54,490 nt of DNA, from assembly GCA_964517495.1 (NCBI GenBank), contig CAZFER010000042.1, positions 1 through 54,490 of the forward strand, read 5' to 3'. Origin of the DNA: CAZFER01 sp964517495 (lineage in GTDB: Bacteria; Hinthialibacterota; Hinthialibacteria; Hinthialibacterales; Hinthialibacteraceae). Numbering within the stretch: the first letter of the stretch is position 1; every line of letters begins with the position of its first letter. The notes beneath the pieces are model-generated. The model did no database searches. It was not told the origin of the DNA and saw only the letters and a list, made by a program, of their open reading frames with translations. Position numbers and translations under genes: made by a program. Positions 1-8,570 of this stretch are shown here, in pieces.

Positions 1-83
1 TCACTTTGATAACTCATCGTATTGTCCTCAACCTTATAATCCATTGAAATTTAATTAGTTATTGATATTATAGTATGTGAAAT

Positions 84-1078
84 TCATAAAGACAACTTCT
101 TAGTGTCAGAATGGCCAAGCAATTGGGATACTGTGTACAACGGGGTTCCCCGCATCACCAAATGAGAAGCATACGTATGCCGTAACGTGTGAGCCGTGAC
201 TTTGTTTTCACCGTGGGTTGCCAATTCAGCATCTTGAACCACTTTCACAAACAACCTCGCTAAACGATAGCGCGTAAATTCTCGTGAACACTGGGCTGCA
301 TAATCTGATTCCGGATATTGTTTCCGCAATCCCTTCAAATAGTAATTGAATTTTTCGGTTAATGGAATCGCTCGGGGTTTTCCAGATTTCGGTTTCCAGT
401 CTTTTCGAGGGGTAATATGCAACATGTTTTTTTCCAGATCAACATCCACCCACCGAAGATTCAATGCTTCCCCTGATCGAAGGCCAGCATACAGCATAAG
501 TCGAAGGTAAGTCTCCATATCCGTTCCGATTTTTGAACTACTTTCGAGTGGAGCATTAATTTCATTTTTTTCCAAATAACGGATTCGACTTTCATTTTCT
601 TTCAAAGGTTTTACTTTTGGAAAATATTGAATGTTTAATTCACCCCATTCAATCGCTTGACGCATCAATTTTAAGAGACATGTAATTTCAAGATTCACAG
701 TTCGTGGGGAAACGGTTTTGAGGCGTTTTGATCGATACTTTTCGATTTTTTCAAGAGTGATGTCTTTCAAATAGGTATTTTCACCAAAAAAAGGAATCAA
801 ATGCGCTTGAAAAAAATTGATTTATCCTTGAACCATTTTGGCGAGATTTTTCCTTCCGCATCAGCCAAATGCTTTTCGAGAAATTCACCCAAAGTAGGAT
901 GTTTTTTATTATTTCGTTGTAGAAATTCATAATCATCTTCGGATTCGGCAACTTTATATCGATTCAATACTTCTTGGGCAATTTTCTTGACACCGGTTTT
1001 ACAGGATGCTCGTTTCCACTTGCCATCCTTCTTATATTGAACATACCACGTGTTATTTCTCTTGAGCAAACTGGCCAT
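84..1078 (-). pseudogene. Broken tyrosine recombinase / phage-type integrase
   Basis: Two overlapping pieces in different frames together make one tyrosine integrase. The N-terminal piece (1078 to 797, 93 aa) has the SAM-like DNA-binding start (MASLLKRNNTWYVQYKKDGK). The second piece (800 to 84) carries the rest of the core-binding domain and the catalytic domain, with Arg in AGLRSGEAL, the HTLRHTYASHL box and LLGH. The first stop and the second frame meet at a TTGA overlap; 7-base A runs lie at 786-792 and about 809-815, so a homopolymer indel is the likely lesion. The C terminus is also damaged: after LLGHSDTKK the frame stops at 84-86, and a TAT codon that could be the nucleophilic Tyr (86-88) lies in another frame. 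The start has a plausible GGGGAT ribosome site. It lies just inside a tRNA-Pro fragment, as expected for an island integrase. Family certain; inactivity likely unless the indels are assembly errors. Confidence 0.85.
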
Positions 1079-1251
1079 GATTTATCCCCTGATTTAGGCT
1101 TGTACACAAAATTGTACACATGAGAATACCGAACTGCAAGGAAACAGACTGAAAAAGATCAAAAACAAAATTACAATAAGTTCAATAATTTCAGATAAAT
1201 TAGAAAGTATTTGGAAATAGATGAAAATAGATAAAAATATCGAATACATGA

Positions 1252-1296
<45 letters not shown>

Positions 1297-1317
1297 TTTT
1301 AATTTATAAATATAAAA

Positions 1318-1341
1318 GGGGCAAACACAAAGGCTTGCCCC
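1318..1341 (-). terminator. Rho-independent terminator of the sulfatase gene
   Basis: The arms GGGGCAA (1318-1324) and TTGCCCC (1335-1341) form a 7-bp GC-rich stem. Read on the minus strand the hairpin is followed by TTTTATATTTAT. It lies about 30 bases past the stop of the minus-strand sulfatase gene, so it should end that transcript. Confidence 0.65.
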
Positions 1342-1369
1342 CTCTCACTCATAAAAAGTCAAGAAATGA

Positions 1370-3250
1370 TTACTTCGACGTAATCGTATTAATCAACCGG
1401 CTCGAATAACTGTTCGCCCTGCCAGGGACATCCGGATCTTTACCCGGGAATTTGGCAATTTCATCCTTATACTTCGCTGCCTTTTCACCCAACTGATCCA
1501 GCACGTTTAAACCAAAGGTTGATACATACGCACCATTTTTATTAATGGGTGTCACTTCCATCAATACCTTAAGTGATTTATCCACTTCCTCTTCGTTACC
1601 ATAACGAGCCAAGGCGTCCGCCGCCACAATTTGCACGTAGGGTGATTTGTCCTCTAATGCTTCATGAAGCACCTTTTTGTGTTTTTCAACCACGTTTTCA
1701 CCGCGCATCAGCAGGCCCATCGCAGCCCAATAACGAACTGCACTATCTTCATCGTCTATAGCGTTCACCAAATCTGACACATATTCATTTTTTAATGAAG
1801 ACGCTTTCTCAGCCATCCCAATAATTTTCTCGATTGGATATTGCGCTGGATTTTGCCCCATCTCATAAGGAGTTGAGCCCTCTGATCGGCTGTGGATTTC
1901 ACCTTCCGGCAAAAAGCCTACATCACAAATATCAAAGGCTAGTTTTTGTTGGGCATTGCGCAATTTTTTTAAAATCTCTTGATGATCAGTTGAATCGGCC
2001 AGGTTATTGACTTCATCGGGATCCTTTTGTAAGTCATACAATTCCTCAGCCGGTTTGGTTTCCCAAAAATAAGTCTTTGGTGGATCAAGTTTACCCTCAT
2101 CGTAGAGTTTTTTCCAAACCTGCGTGGTTGGAGTCTGGAACATATAGGAAACATGCTGACCATAAATTTTATGCGGCATATAATTTCGCATATAAATATA
2201 CCGCTTATCCCGTGCCGCACGCACCATGTCGTACCGTTCATCCATGCGTCCCCGAAATCCAAATCCAAATTCAGGTTCCGGTGTTTCATACTTCCCTAAA
2301 AAGGCATGTCCTTGCATATATGCCGGTGGCTTGATCCCTGCGATACTCAATACGGTAGGGGCAAGGTCAATAAATCCGACAATCCGATCCAGTTTTCCAC
2401 CTGGTTTATAGCCTTTGGGAGCAAGGTGTTTGAATTTCTCTGGAACATGCACTATCATCGGAACACGCAAACCTGAGTTATATGTCCAACGCTTGCCGCG
2501 AGGCATACCCGCTCCATGATCACCATAATAAAAGACGATGGTGTTTTCCTCCAAACCATCCTCTTTTAATTGTTCCAACACGCTGCCAACCTGCTTATCC
2601 ATCTCCGTCATCTTGTCATGGTATTGAGCCCAATCCTTGCGCACTTCTGGCGTATCAGGATGATAAGCCGGTATGGGAACCTTGTCCGGATCATGCTTCC
2701 ATTCATGGGGGCGCCGGCGGATTTGGCTTTCATGAGTGGTGGTAAAGTTAAAAACGGCAAAGAATGGCTGACCCGCTTCACGATTACGCCAATGCGCATT
2801 GCCACTGGATTCATCCCATACCTGTCCTGGTTTGGCCAGGTTGTAATCTTCCTTGCGATTATTTGTGCAGTAGTAACCTGCATTGCGCAAAAACTGTGGA
2901 AACATTTTCATGAAAGACGGCAGGGAAGTCATACTTCGCATATGCTCCGAACCTGTACAGGGTGGATAAACACCTGAAATAATGGTGGTTCGAGCCGGCG
3001 CACAAACCGGAGCCGTTGACCAGGCGTTGAGATAAATCACCCCTCTTTTAGCCAATCCATCAATAATTGGTGTGTCAGCATATGTATCACCATAACACCC
3101 TAAATGCGGCCCATTATCTTCGCTGGTAATCCACAAAATATTCGGGCGTTCATCTGATTGCGCAAACGCCGGTTGGCTTAAAAACGCGCTCGCCGACACC
3201 GCTGCAGTTGTGTTGGTTAAAAAATCACGTCTTGTTATTTGTTTTTTCAT
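1370..3250 (-). CDS. Tat-exported sulfatase with C-terminal HEAT-like repeats
   Basis: Predicted sulfate-ester hydrolase (626 aa) of the type I sulfatase / alkaline phosphatase superfamily. The leader has a twin-arginine motif (TRRDFLTNTTAAV) followed by a hydrophobic stretch and an AFA cleavage site. Residues 36-54 hold the metal-binding start (RPNILWITSEDNGPHLGCYGD). The sulfatase signature CAPAR places the formylglycine-forming Cys at residue 83. A further metal-site motif YGDHGAGMPRGKRW is present. Overall it resembles N-sulfoglucosamine sulfohydrolase-type enzymes. The last 120 residues look like HEAT or PBS-lyase-type repeats (DEDSAVRYWAAMGLL, KSPYVQIVAADALARYG), an uncommon addition. 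I chose Met at 3250 rather than an upstream start because it begins the Tat leader and has an AGGGG ribosome site. The cysteine type needs a maturation enzyme not found in this window. Substrate unknown. Confidence 0.9.
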   Translation of the reverse strand: MKKQITRRDFLTNTTAAVSASAFLSQPAFAQSDERPNILWITSEDNGPHLGCYGDTYADTPIIDGLAKRGVIYLNAWSTAPVCAPARTTIISGVYPPCTGSEHMRSMTSLPSFMKMFPQFLRNAGYYCTNNRKEDYNLAKPGQVWDESSGNAHWRNREAGQPFFAVFNFTTTHESQIRRRPHEWKHDPDKVPIPAYHPDTPEVRKDWAQYHDKMTEMDKQVGSVLEQLKEDGLEENTIVFYYGDHGAGMPRGKRWTYNSGLRVPMIVHVPEKFKHLAPKGYKPGGKLDRIVGFIDLAPTVLSIAGIKPPAYMQGHAFLGKYETPEPEFGFGFRGRMDERYDMVRAARDKRYIYMRNYMPHKIYGQHVSYMFQTPTTQVWKKLYDEGKLDPPKTYFWETKPAEELYDLQKDPDEVNNLADSTDHQEILKKLRNAQQKLAFDICDVGFLPEGEIHSRSEGSTPYEMGQNPAQYPIEKIIGMAEKASSLKNEYVSDLVNAIDDEDSAVRYWAAMGLLMRGENVVEKHKKVLHEALEDKSPYVQIVAADALARYGNEEEVDKSLKVLMEVTPINKNGAYVSTFGLNVLDQLGEKAAKYKDEIAKFPGKDPDVPGRANSYSSRLINTITSK

Positions 3251-3413
3251 TGCATATACCCCTTGTATTAAATTTAGTTTCACGCTCTCCATTATCAATA
3301 AAATGGCCCCCTCGTCTACAGCCAGGCTGTGGAATTGGAATGTGTTAACAATACCCAAAATGATAACGATATGACGATTTGGTAAAAAATCTTACCTTTT
3401 TCTCTTATGGCCG

Positions 3414-3441
3414 TTGAATTCTCTTGTTTTTATGATAATAT
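3414..3441 (+). promoter_or_regulatory. Possible sigma70-type promoter
   Basis: TTGAAT (3414-3419) and TAATAT (3436-3441) are separated by 16 bases, about 45 bases before the start of the OB-fold gene at 3486. It is the best match in the divergent gap between the sulfatase and this gene. This is inference from the consensus only. Confidence 0.35.
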
Positions 3442-3485
3442 TACGATCATAGAAAACGTAACATCATCAATGAGGGGACTATCTC

Positions 3486-4292
3486 ATGAAAATCAATATT
3501 ATCTTATCACTTTCATTCATCATGGTTGTAACATCGGCGAGTCAGGTAATAGGGCAAATCACACCCATAGCTGAAATTAACTCGATTGACGAAAACGGAA
3601 ATCCAACCTTTGAAGGCTTGCAAACCACGAATCAATATACCATCGAAGGCATTGCTCTAAACGATCCCGCTATTTTCAATGGCCTTAGAGATAATGGGCA
3701 GCCGGATACCTCATTTATCCTTTATGTTCAAGATAATACCGGGGGAATTCAAGTCTATTCCGGCGGCTGGTACGGCGGAGGATTAAGCAACTACCCCGAG
3801 GTCAATCAGGGTGACCGGCTTCGTGTCACTGGCCTTACAGGTCATTTCGGCGGGAAAACCAATATCAATGAACGTCACAACCCTGACCAAAAATTTGAAA
3901 TCGAAATTTTGGAATCCGGTGAAGATCCTGAACCCATAGAAATTACCGACTTGGAAATGGCAAAACAATTTGATCCTACCCGCAAAACCGGCGGGGAATA
4001 CTACCAAGGCCGCCTGTGCGTACTAAAAAATGTGGAAATTATCGAAGGTGAATGGCAAAACGGAAGCACCCTCACCGTGGAAAATGAGGCCGGTCAAACT
4101 TTCCCGGTTGAACTACGCTACCAGACCGGTATTGCCGATGCATCCCAGCCAACTGGAAAACTCAACATCGTCGGTGTCTTCAATCAGGAGGATACCGAAC
4201 CCCCGTTTACCGAAGGCTATGTATCCTGGCCACGTCATTTCGATGATTTTCAACCAGCAGGCACGGCCGTTGAGGACTGGAGTGTATACTAA
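3486..4292 (+). CDS. Secreted protein with OB-fold-like domains
   Basis: A 268-aa exported protein with a Sec signal peptide (residues 1-23, MKINIILSLSFIMVVTSASQ, cut near VIGQ). The body is beta-rich with two repeats of a nucleic-acid-binding-type OB-fold layout. The first runs roughly from PIAEINSIDENGNPTFEG through SFILYVQDNTGGIQVYS and GDRLRVTGL. The second contains YYQGRLCVLKNVEIIEGEW and STLTVENEAGQTFPVEL. Such domains occur in secreted nuclease-associated and DUF5689-like proteins, but no nuclease domain is attached here. The gene ends by overlapping the GTG start of the pseudopilin gene by 11 bases, so the two are probably translationally coupled. Function unknown; a carbohydrate- or nucleic-acid-binding role is only a guess. 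Confidence 0.75.
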   Translation: MKINIILSLSFIMVVTSASQVIGQITPIAEINSIDENGNPTFEGLQTTNQYTIEGIALNDPAIFNGLRDNGQPDTSFILYVQDNTGGIQVYSGGWYGGGLSNYPEVNQGDRLRVTGLTGHFGGKTNINERHNPDQKFEIEILESGEDPEPIEITDLEMAKQFDPTRKTGGEYYQGRLCVLKNVEIIEGEWQNGSTLTVENEAGQTFPVELRYQTGIADASQPTGKLNIVGVFNQEDTEPPFTEGYVSWPRHFDDFQPAGTAVEDWSVY

Positions 4293-4941
4293 ATACCAAG
4301 CCTTTACACTCATCGAACTGCTTGTCGTCGTGGGGATCATCGGGGTGTTAGCCGCTATTGCGATCCCCAATATGATCAACGCCATGGTACGCAGTAAAAT
4401 CGCCGCCGCCCAGGCTCAAATCCATAGCTGTGCGGTTGCCTTGGAAGCCTATCGCGTAGACAACGCTTCCCTGCCCCCCACCCGCTATTTCTGCTTGGCA
4501 TGGGGACAAGAGAAAGCCAAGAAATACTTCGAATTACCTTGGGAACTAACCACGCCCACCGCTTACTTGAGTTCAAGGCCGCTTGATCCCTTCTATACCT
4601 TTCAAGGGGCATCAGAAGAAGCGCCGGGCCAAACCATCAAGTATCGCCGTCCTGGATTTGGCTACTTTAATGATATGCCAACCCAGGAAGGAATGTGGGT
4701 GCCCAAAGCATTTCCCGTTGATAATGGCGAGTACATTTTCTACAACAACGCATCGAAGGAAAATCCATCGCATGCCTGTCCGGTGCAATATGGTCTATGG
4801 AGCGTAGGGCCTATTCCACGTACGGATATCGGCATGAGCAGTTACGAGCCTGTTCCATCCCATACCTGGTATTCACCCAGCAATGGGACGGTTAGCGCTG
4901 GTATTATTGTCGAATTAAGTACAGGACATCATTCACCATAG
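4282..4941 (+). CDS. Type II secretion / type IV pilus-like pseudopilin
   Basis: A 219-aa protein starting with a prepilin-type leader: a very short charged peptide (VYTKYQA), then FTLIELLVVVGIIGVLAAIA. The residue before the cut is Ala rather than the usual Gly; the Glu at +5 is present. Prepilin peptidase would process it and place it in the inner membrane or a pseudopilus. The remainder (AQAQIHSCAVALEAYRVDN, then aromatic-rich sequence) follows the layout of G-type pseudopilins in PVC-like bacteria. I start it at GTG 4282 because GAGG lies 6 bases upstream and the leader begins there. The open frame extends back to 4030, but that part only shadows the preceding gene. The FmdE-like gene follows after 16 bases. 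Confidence 0.8.
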   Translation: MYTKYQAFTLIELLVVVGIIGVLAAIAIPNMINAMVRSKIAAAQAQIHSCAVALEAYRVDNASLPPTRYFCLAWGQEKAKKYFELPWELTTPTAYLSSRPLDPFYTFQGASEEAPGQTIKYRRPGFGYFNDMPTQEGMWVPKAFPVDNGEYIFYNNASKENPSHACPVQYGLWSVGPIPRTDIGMSSYEPVPSHTWYSPSNGTVSAGIIVELSTGHHSP

Positions 4942-4957
4942 AGAAAGGATAATCATC

Positions 4958-5476
4958 ATGAAAACCAAAACCATCACAACGTTATGTTTGGCGGCACTTA
5001 GTCTAACGGTCATTTTCGCTTATGCTCATCTCATGGAATCTCATGTCCCTTTTAAACCGGCCACCGTTGAAGAACTGGAACGCTTCCACGGTCATCTAGG
5101 CCCCTTTGTCGTGCTCGGTGCCAAAATGGGTGAATATGCCGTAACCCAACACGATATGCCTCGCTATTTCGGCGTTATGGTCAATGTGGAATGCCCCAAA
5201 GAACCTCCGACCTCCTGCTTGATCGATGGCTTGCAATACACCGCCGGGGCAACCTTTGGCAAGAAAAATATTAACCATACGTTCAATGATCATATTCGAG
5301 TTACCATCCAAAATGTGGATACCAAATTAAAGGTTATCTACAAACTCAAACCGCAGACCTTGGATTGGCTCGAAAAATGGGCAAAAGAAAATATCCCCGT
5401 TGAAAAACGCGGCCTACGCATGTTTGATCTATCCGCCGAGGAATTATTTGACATTGAAGTGAAACAAGGTAACTGA
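4958..5476 (+). CDS. Exported FmdE-family protein
   Basis: A 172-aa protein related to formylmethanofuran dehydrogenase subunit E. Residues 1-24 form a signal peptide or anchor. The family core follows: FHGHLGPFVVLGAKMG (HGH at 44-46), then PTSCLIDGLQYTAGATFGKK (Cys 87). The usual Cys of the HGHxC motif is Gly here, as in a common variant of the family, so the metal site probably uses the His residues and Cys 87. Despite the name this is not evidence for methanogenesis; FmdE domains occur widely as metal-binding proteins of unknown role. An export signal on an FmdE domain is unusual. It is the last gene of a three-gene set with the pseudopilin and the OB-fold protein. Confidence 0.75.
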   Translation: MKTKTITTLCLAALSLTVIFAYAHLMESHVPFKPATVEELERFHGHLGPFVVLGAKMGEYAVTQHDMPRYFGVMVNVECPKEPPTSCLIDGLQYTAGATFGKKNINHTFNDHIRVTIQNVDTKLKVIYKLKPQTLDWLEKWAKENIPVEKRGLRMFDLSAEELFDIEVKQGN

Positions 5477-5793
5477 AATTCCCTAACCTGAATCAGCATG
5501 AATGATCATCCCTTTGCCATCCTTGCAAATCTGTTGAGGTTTTACGCCGAAATGCTCGGGAAGCCCCTTGCAGATCCAAAAACCCGGTCTTTCTTTTATT
5601 TGCGGCTTTTCTGTTGGAAGCGTATTGTAAAATGAACCGATTCTGATTTTCCCCACGAATCGCATTGAAAATATTACAATCCTTATCATCGGAGATAAGT
5701 TTCGATACAATTTTTCATGATAAACGGGAAATATATACTTCTGGAAAGAAATGAAGCAATTTTGTAAACAATTCGAATAATTTTTTTCTTTTC

Positions 5794-5825
5794 AACGCCC
5801 CTCTACATATTTGAAGAGGGGCGTT
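5794..5825. terminator. 11-bp perfect hairpin in the convergent gap
   Basis: AACGCCCCTCT (5794-5804) and AGAGGGGCGTT (5815-5825) pair perfectly around a 10-base loop. The hairpin sits 10 bases beyond the stop of the minus-strand molybdenum hydroxylase gene and about 320 bases past the FmdE-like gene. Neither strand has a good T run directly after it, so it may be a 3'-end stabiliser rather than a classical terminator. The rest of the 5477-5835 gap is AT-rich and holds no credible gene. Confidence 0.5.
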
Positions 5826-5835
5826 AAGGGGTAAA

Positions 5836-7986
5836 TCAAGCGGATTTAAAGCCGTTGGGGATCATGGGCATGGAGCGGATTCGTTTGCCGGTGGCGTTGT
5901 AAACCGCGTTGGCGATGGCGGGTGCGATGGCGACGATGGGGGTTTCTCCCGCCCCTGCGGATCGAATGTCTTTTCGATCGAGTAATACAATCTCAATCTT
6001 GGGGGCATCTTTAATACGGGGAACCTGATACTTTGAAAGGCGTGGATTTTTGATTTTCCCATCCGCGAATTCAATCTCTTCATACAAGGCGCCGCCGATT
6101 CCCATCATGATCATGCCTTCGATCTGGTTTTTCAGTTGATCGGGATTGACCACGGCTCCGCAGTCATAGGCCACTAGCACACGGACGATTTTGATATCAT
6201 CATCCACGATTTCGATTTCAGCGCAGTTGGCCACATAACTATCCTTTTCGAAACCACCGGCAAGGCCATAGCCGCGTGTTTTAGTGGATTGTTTATCTTC
6301 CCAGCCGAATTGTTCAGCCGCTGCGGTTAATACCGCTTTCAACCGTTCATCCTTTAAGTTATGTAAACGAAATTGAAGAGCATCCATCCTGGCGGCATGG
6401 GCTAATTCATCGATAAACGACTCACGGGCGAAGTGATTGGCAGTGGCGGCCAGGCAGCGGTAGGAACCCTGGCGCAGAGGCGAATCGGATCGATGAAATT
6501 CCACCCGTTGGTTGGGAATATCATACAAAGGACGAATGGCGGAACCACCGGAATTATAATTGTCAAATTCCCATGCGTTAATGCGTCCATCCTTGCGAAT
6601 GGCCCCTTTCACATCGATCACACCAGCGGGGCGAAAATAAGCCCAGGTAAATTCCTCTTCGCGGGTCCAGATCAGTTTAACCGGGCGGCCCACCTCGCGC
6701 GCCAGGCGGGCGGCTTCGACTGCGGCTTCGCCGGTGTGTTTGCCTCCATAGCCCGAGCCGGTATCCGGCATAATAACACGGACTTTTTCTTCCGGCATTT
6801 GAAAGGCGCGTGACAATTCGGATTGCACACCGAAGGGACGCTGGGTTCCCGTCCATGCCGTAACTTGATCGCCGTCCCACACCGCCACGGCGGCCCGTGG
6901 TTCAAGCGGGGTATGGGCGATATAGGCGATGGTGTATGTTTGTTCCAAAGTCTGATCGGCTTCTTTATAACCCTCATCCAGAAAACCATCCGTATCACCA
7001 TTGCCACGCCGGGATCGGCGGGTGTTTTCCTTGAGATGATCAAACAAATCTTTATTGGAAATTTGAGGTGATGTGTCCCATTCGGCTTTAATCGCTTCCA
7101 AGGCTTGAGAGGCTTTATATTCATCGGGAGCCACCACACCTATAAAATCACCTTCATGCACCACGGTCACATCCTTCATGGATTTGGTGGCGGAAAAATC
7201 GACAGAGCGCAGTTTGGCATTAAAAGCGGGAGGACGGAGGATTTTGCCATGCAATATCCTGGGTATGGTAATATCCGAGGTGTAACGATGTTCACCGGTT
7301 ACGAATTTTTGAGCATCCACTTTCGGAACTGATGTACCAGCGATTTTCCATTTTTCGGCAGGTTTGGCTGAGATATCGTCACTGATGGTTTTCATTAATT
7401 CCTGGCCTTGGGTTAATGTTCCGATGTCGATCGATTGAGCTGTTCCAGGGCGCATGATTTTACCTTCACGCATGGTTAGGGAATCCCGGTCGGTATTCCA
7501 TTTTTGCGCGGCAAGATCAATCAGCATTTCACGTGCGGCAACCGCCGCTTGATGTAATATGGGAAACGTACGCGGCGTGGTTTGGCTGCCAAACGTGCCC
7601 CGGTCATAAGGGGTAAGGAACGTATCCCCCATAACCATTTGGATGGATGAGAAAGGGACGGGCAATTCTTCGGCAACAGCCTGGCTTAGGGAGGTGCGGA
7701 TATTCTGACCCATTTCGGCTTTCCCGCAATACACCGTAACGGTGCCATTTTCATTGATATGCAGCCAGGCGCCTATTTCAGGGGGATTACGCCGGCCCGC
7801 AGCAAAACGCCGGTCGACATCATATTCGGCAGCCTCACCCGGACCAACAAGGGTTAGGACCAACAGACCTGATCCGAGTATTTTGAAAAACTCACGACGG
7901 GTTACTTCGAACTTATATATTGGATCTTCGCTTAACTCGTAGCGTTCCGGCTCAATGGTGGAGGGAAACATCATTTCATCTTTCAT
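5836..7986 (-). CDS. Molybdopterin-binding subunit of an aldehyde/isoquinoline oxidoreductase-type enzyme
   Basis: A 716-aa large subunit of the xanthine oxidase family, closest in layout to the membrane or periplasmic IorB/aldehyde-dehydrogenase type. It would hydroxylate an aldehyde or N-heterocycle using a molybdenum-cytosine-dinucleotide cofactor. A Tat motif (TRREFFKILGSG, residues 29-40) precedes a hydrophobic segment. Other family motifs are GKAEMGQN, GSFGSQTTPRTF-type glycine-rich sequence, SGYGGKHTGEAA and, near the C terminus, GAGETP, whose Glu (about residue 681) is the catalytic base position. The start at 7986 overlaps the stop of the iron-sulfur subunit by ATGA, so the two are translationally coupled. 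No FAD subunit or cytochrome is adjacent; electrons may go to a partner encoded elsewhere. Substrate unknown. Confidence 0.88.
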   Translation of the reverse strand: MKDEMMFPSTIEPERYELSEDPIYKFEVTRREFFKILGSGLLVLTLVGPGEAAEYDVDRRFAAGRRNPPEIGAWLHINENGTVTVYCGKAEMGQNIRTSLSQAVAEELPVPFSSIQMVMGDTFLTPYDRGTFGSQTTPRTFPILHQAAVAAREMLIDLAAQKWNTDRDSLTMREGKIMRPGTAQSIDIGTLTQGQELMKTISDDISAKPAEKWKIAGTSVPKVDAQKFVTGEHRYTSDITIPRILHGKILRPPAFNAKLRSVDFSATKSMKDVTVVHEGDFIGVVAPDEYKASQALEAIKAEWDTSPQISNKDLFDHLKENTRRSRRGNGDTDGFLDEGYKEADQTLEQTYTIAYIAHTPLEPRAAVAVWDGDQVTAWTGTQRPFGVQSELSRAFQMPEEKVRVIMPDTGSGYGGKHTGEAAVEAARLAREVGRPVKLIWTREEEFTWAYFRPAGVIDVKGAIRKDGRINAWEFDNYNSGGSAIRPLYDIPNQRVEFHRSDSPLRQGSYRCLAATANHFARESFIDELAHAARMDALQFRLHNLKDERLKAVLTAAAEQFGWEDKQSTKTRGYGLAGGFEKDSYVANCAEIEIVDDDIKIVRVLVAYDCGAVVNPDQLKNQIEGMIMMGIGGALYEEIEFADGKIKNPRLSKYQVPRIKDAPKIEIVLLDRKDIRSAGAGETPIVAIAPAIANAVYNATGKRIRSMPMIPNGFKSA

Positions 7987-8462
7987 TTTCCACCTCGCTT
8001 CATTTGATCGGCCGCGTGTTGAACGGCTTTTATAATACGTGTATACGTTCCGCAACGGCATATATTGCCTTGCATGTTTTGTAAAATATCTTCTGTTGAG
8101 GGATTGGGATTTTGATTGAGAAGCGCCACGCCGGACATAAGCATCCCGGGTGTACAATAGCCACATTGAAACGCTTCTTCATCCACAAAGGCCTGTTGTA
8201 ATGGATGAAGCCTGCCGTTGGCCGCCAGGCTCTCAATGGTGGTGATATCTTTGCCATCCACCGAGTCAACGCGGGTTATGCATGATCGTCGAGGTTGGCC
8301 ATCGATTAAAACGGTGCATGCTCCGCACTGCCCTTCCCCACAGCCATACTTTGTGCCGGTCAAATCCAATTCGTCGCGCAAGACAAACAATAACGTTCGG
8401 TTTGGATCGGTTTTGACCTTGTGCGCCTTTCCATTCACTTTTAAAGCATATTCTTTTTCCAT
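7983..8462 (-). CDS. 2Fe-2S subunit of a molybdenum hydroxylase
   Basis: A 159-aa small subunit of the IorA/CoxS family carrying two 2Fe-2S clusters. The N-terminal plant-ferredoxin-type domain has Cys 41, 46, 49 and 61 (GCGEGQCGACTVLIDG). The C-terminal helical domain has Cys 100, 103, 135 and 137 (QCGYCTPG and GNICRCGTY). Length and both motifs match the family fully. It has no leader of its own and would be carried across the membrane with the Tat-tagged large subunit. It is the upstream gene of a two-gene operon, with a 4-base overlap into the large subunit. Confidence 0.93.
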   Translation of the reverse strand: MEKEYALKVNGKAHKVKTDPNRTLLFVLRDELDLTGTKYGCGEGQCGACTVLIDGQPRRSCITRVDSVDGKDITTIESLAANGRLHPLQQAFVDEEAFQCGYCTPGMLMSGVALLNQNPNPSTEDILQNMQGNICRCGTYTRIIKAVQHAADQMKRGGK

Positions 8463-8570
8463 TTTGTCCCTGTTTTACAAATTAATAATAACTATGAATA
8501 CAATGGTAGATTTTGTTATTAATATGTGTCGAATTTTAGTAGATTCATGTTCCTTTTGAGCATAAATTTT

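Noticed and set aside
1318..1341. Plus-strand terminator of a tRNA gene
   Set aside because: The T run is on the minus-strand side and no complete tRNA gene is present.
2482..2977. Overlapping plus-strand frames of 87 and 135 codons
   Set aside because: They are opposite-strand shadows of the sulfatase, with no family features.
4030..4281. N-terminal extension of the pseudopilin
   Set aside because: It overlaps the preceding gene in another frame and would bury the prepilin leader.
5483..5710. A 75-codon minus-strand frame past the FmdE-like gene
   Set aside because: No recognisable domain and composition of random AT-rich DNA.
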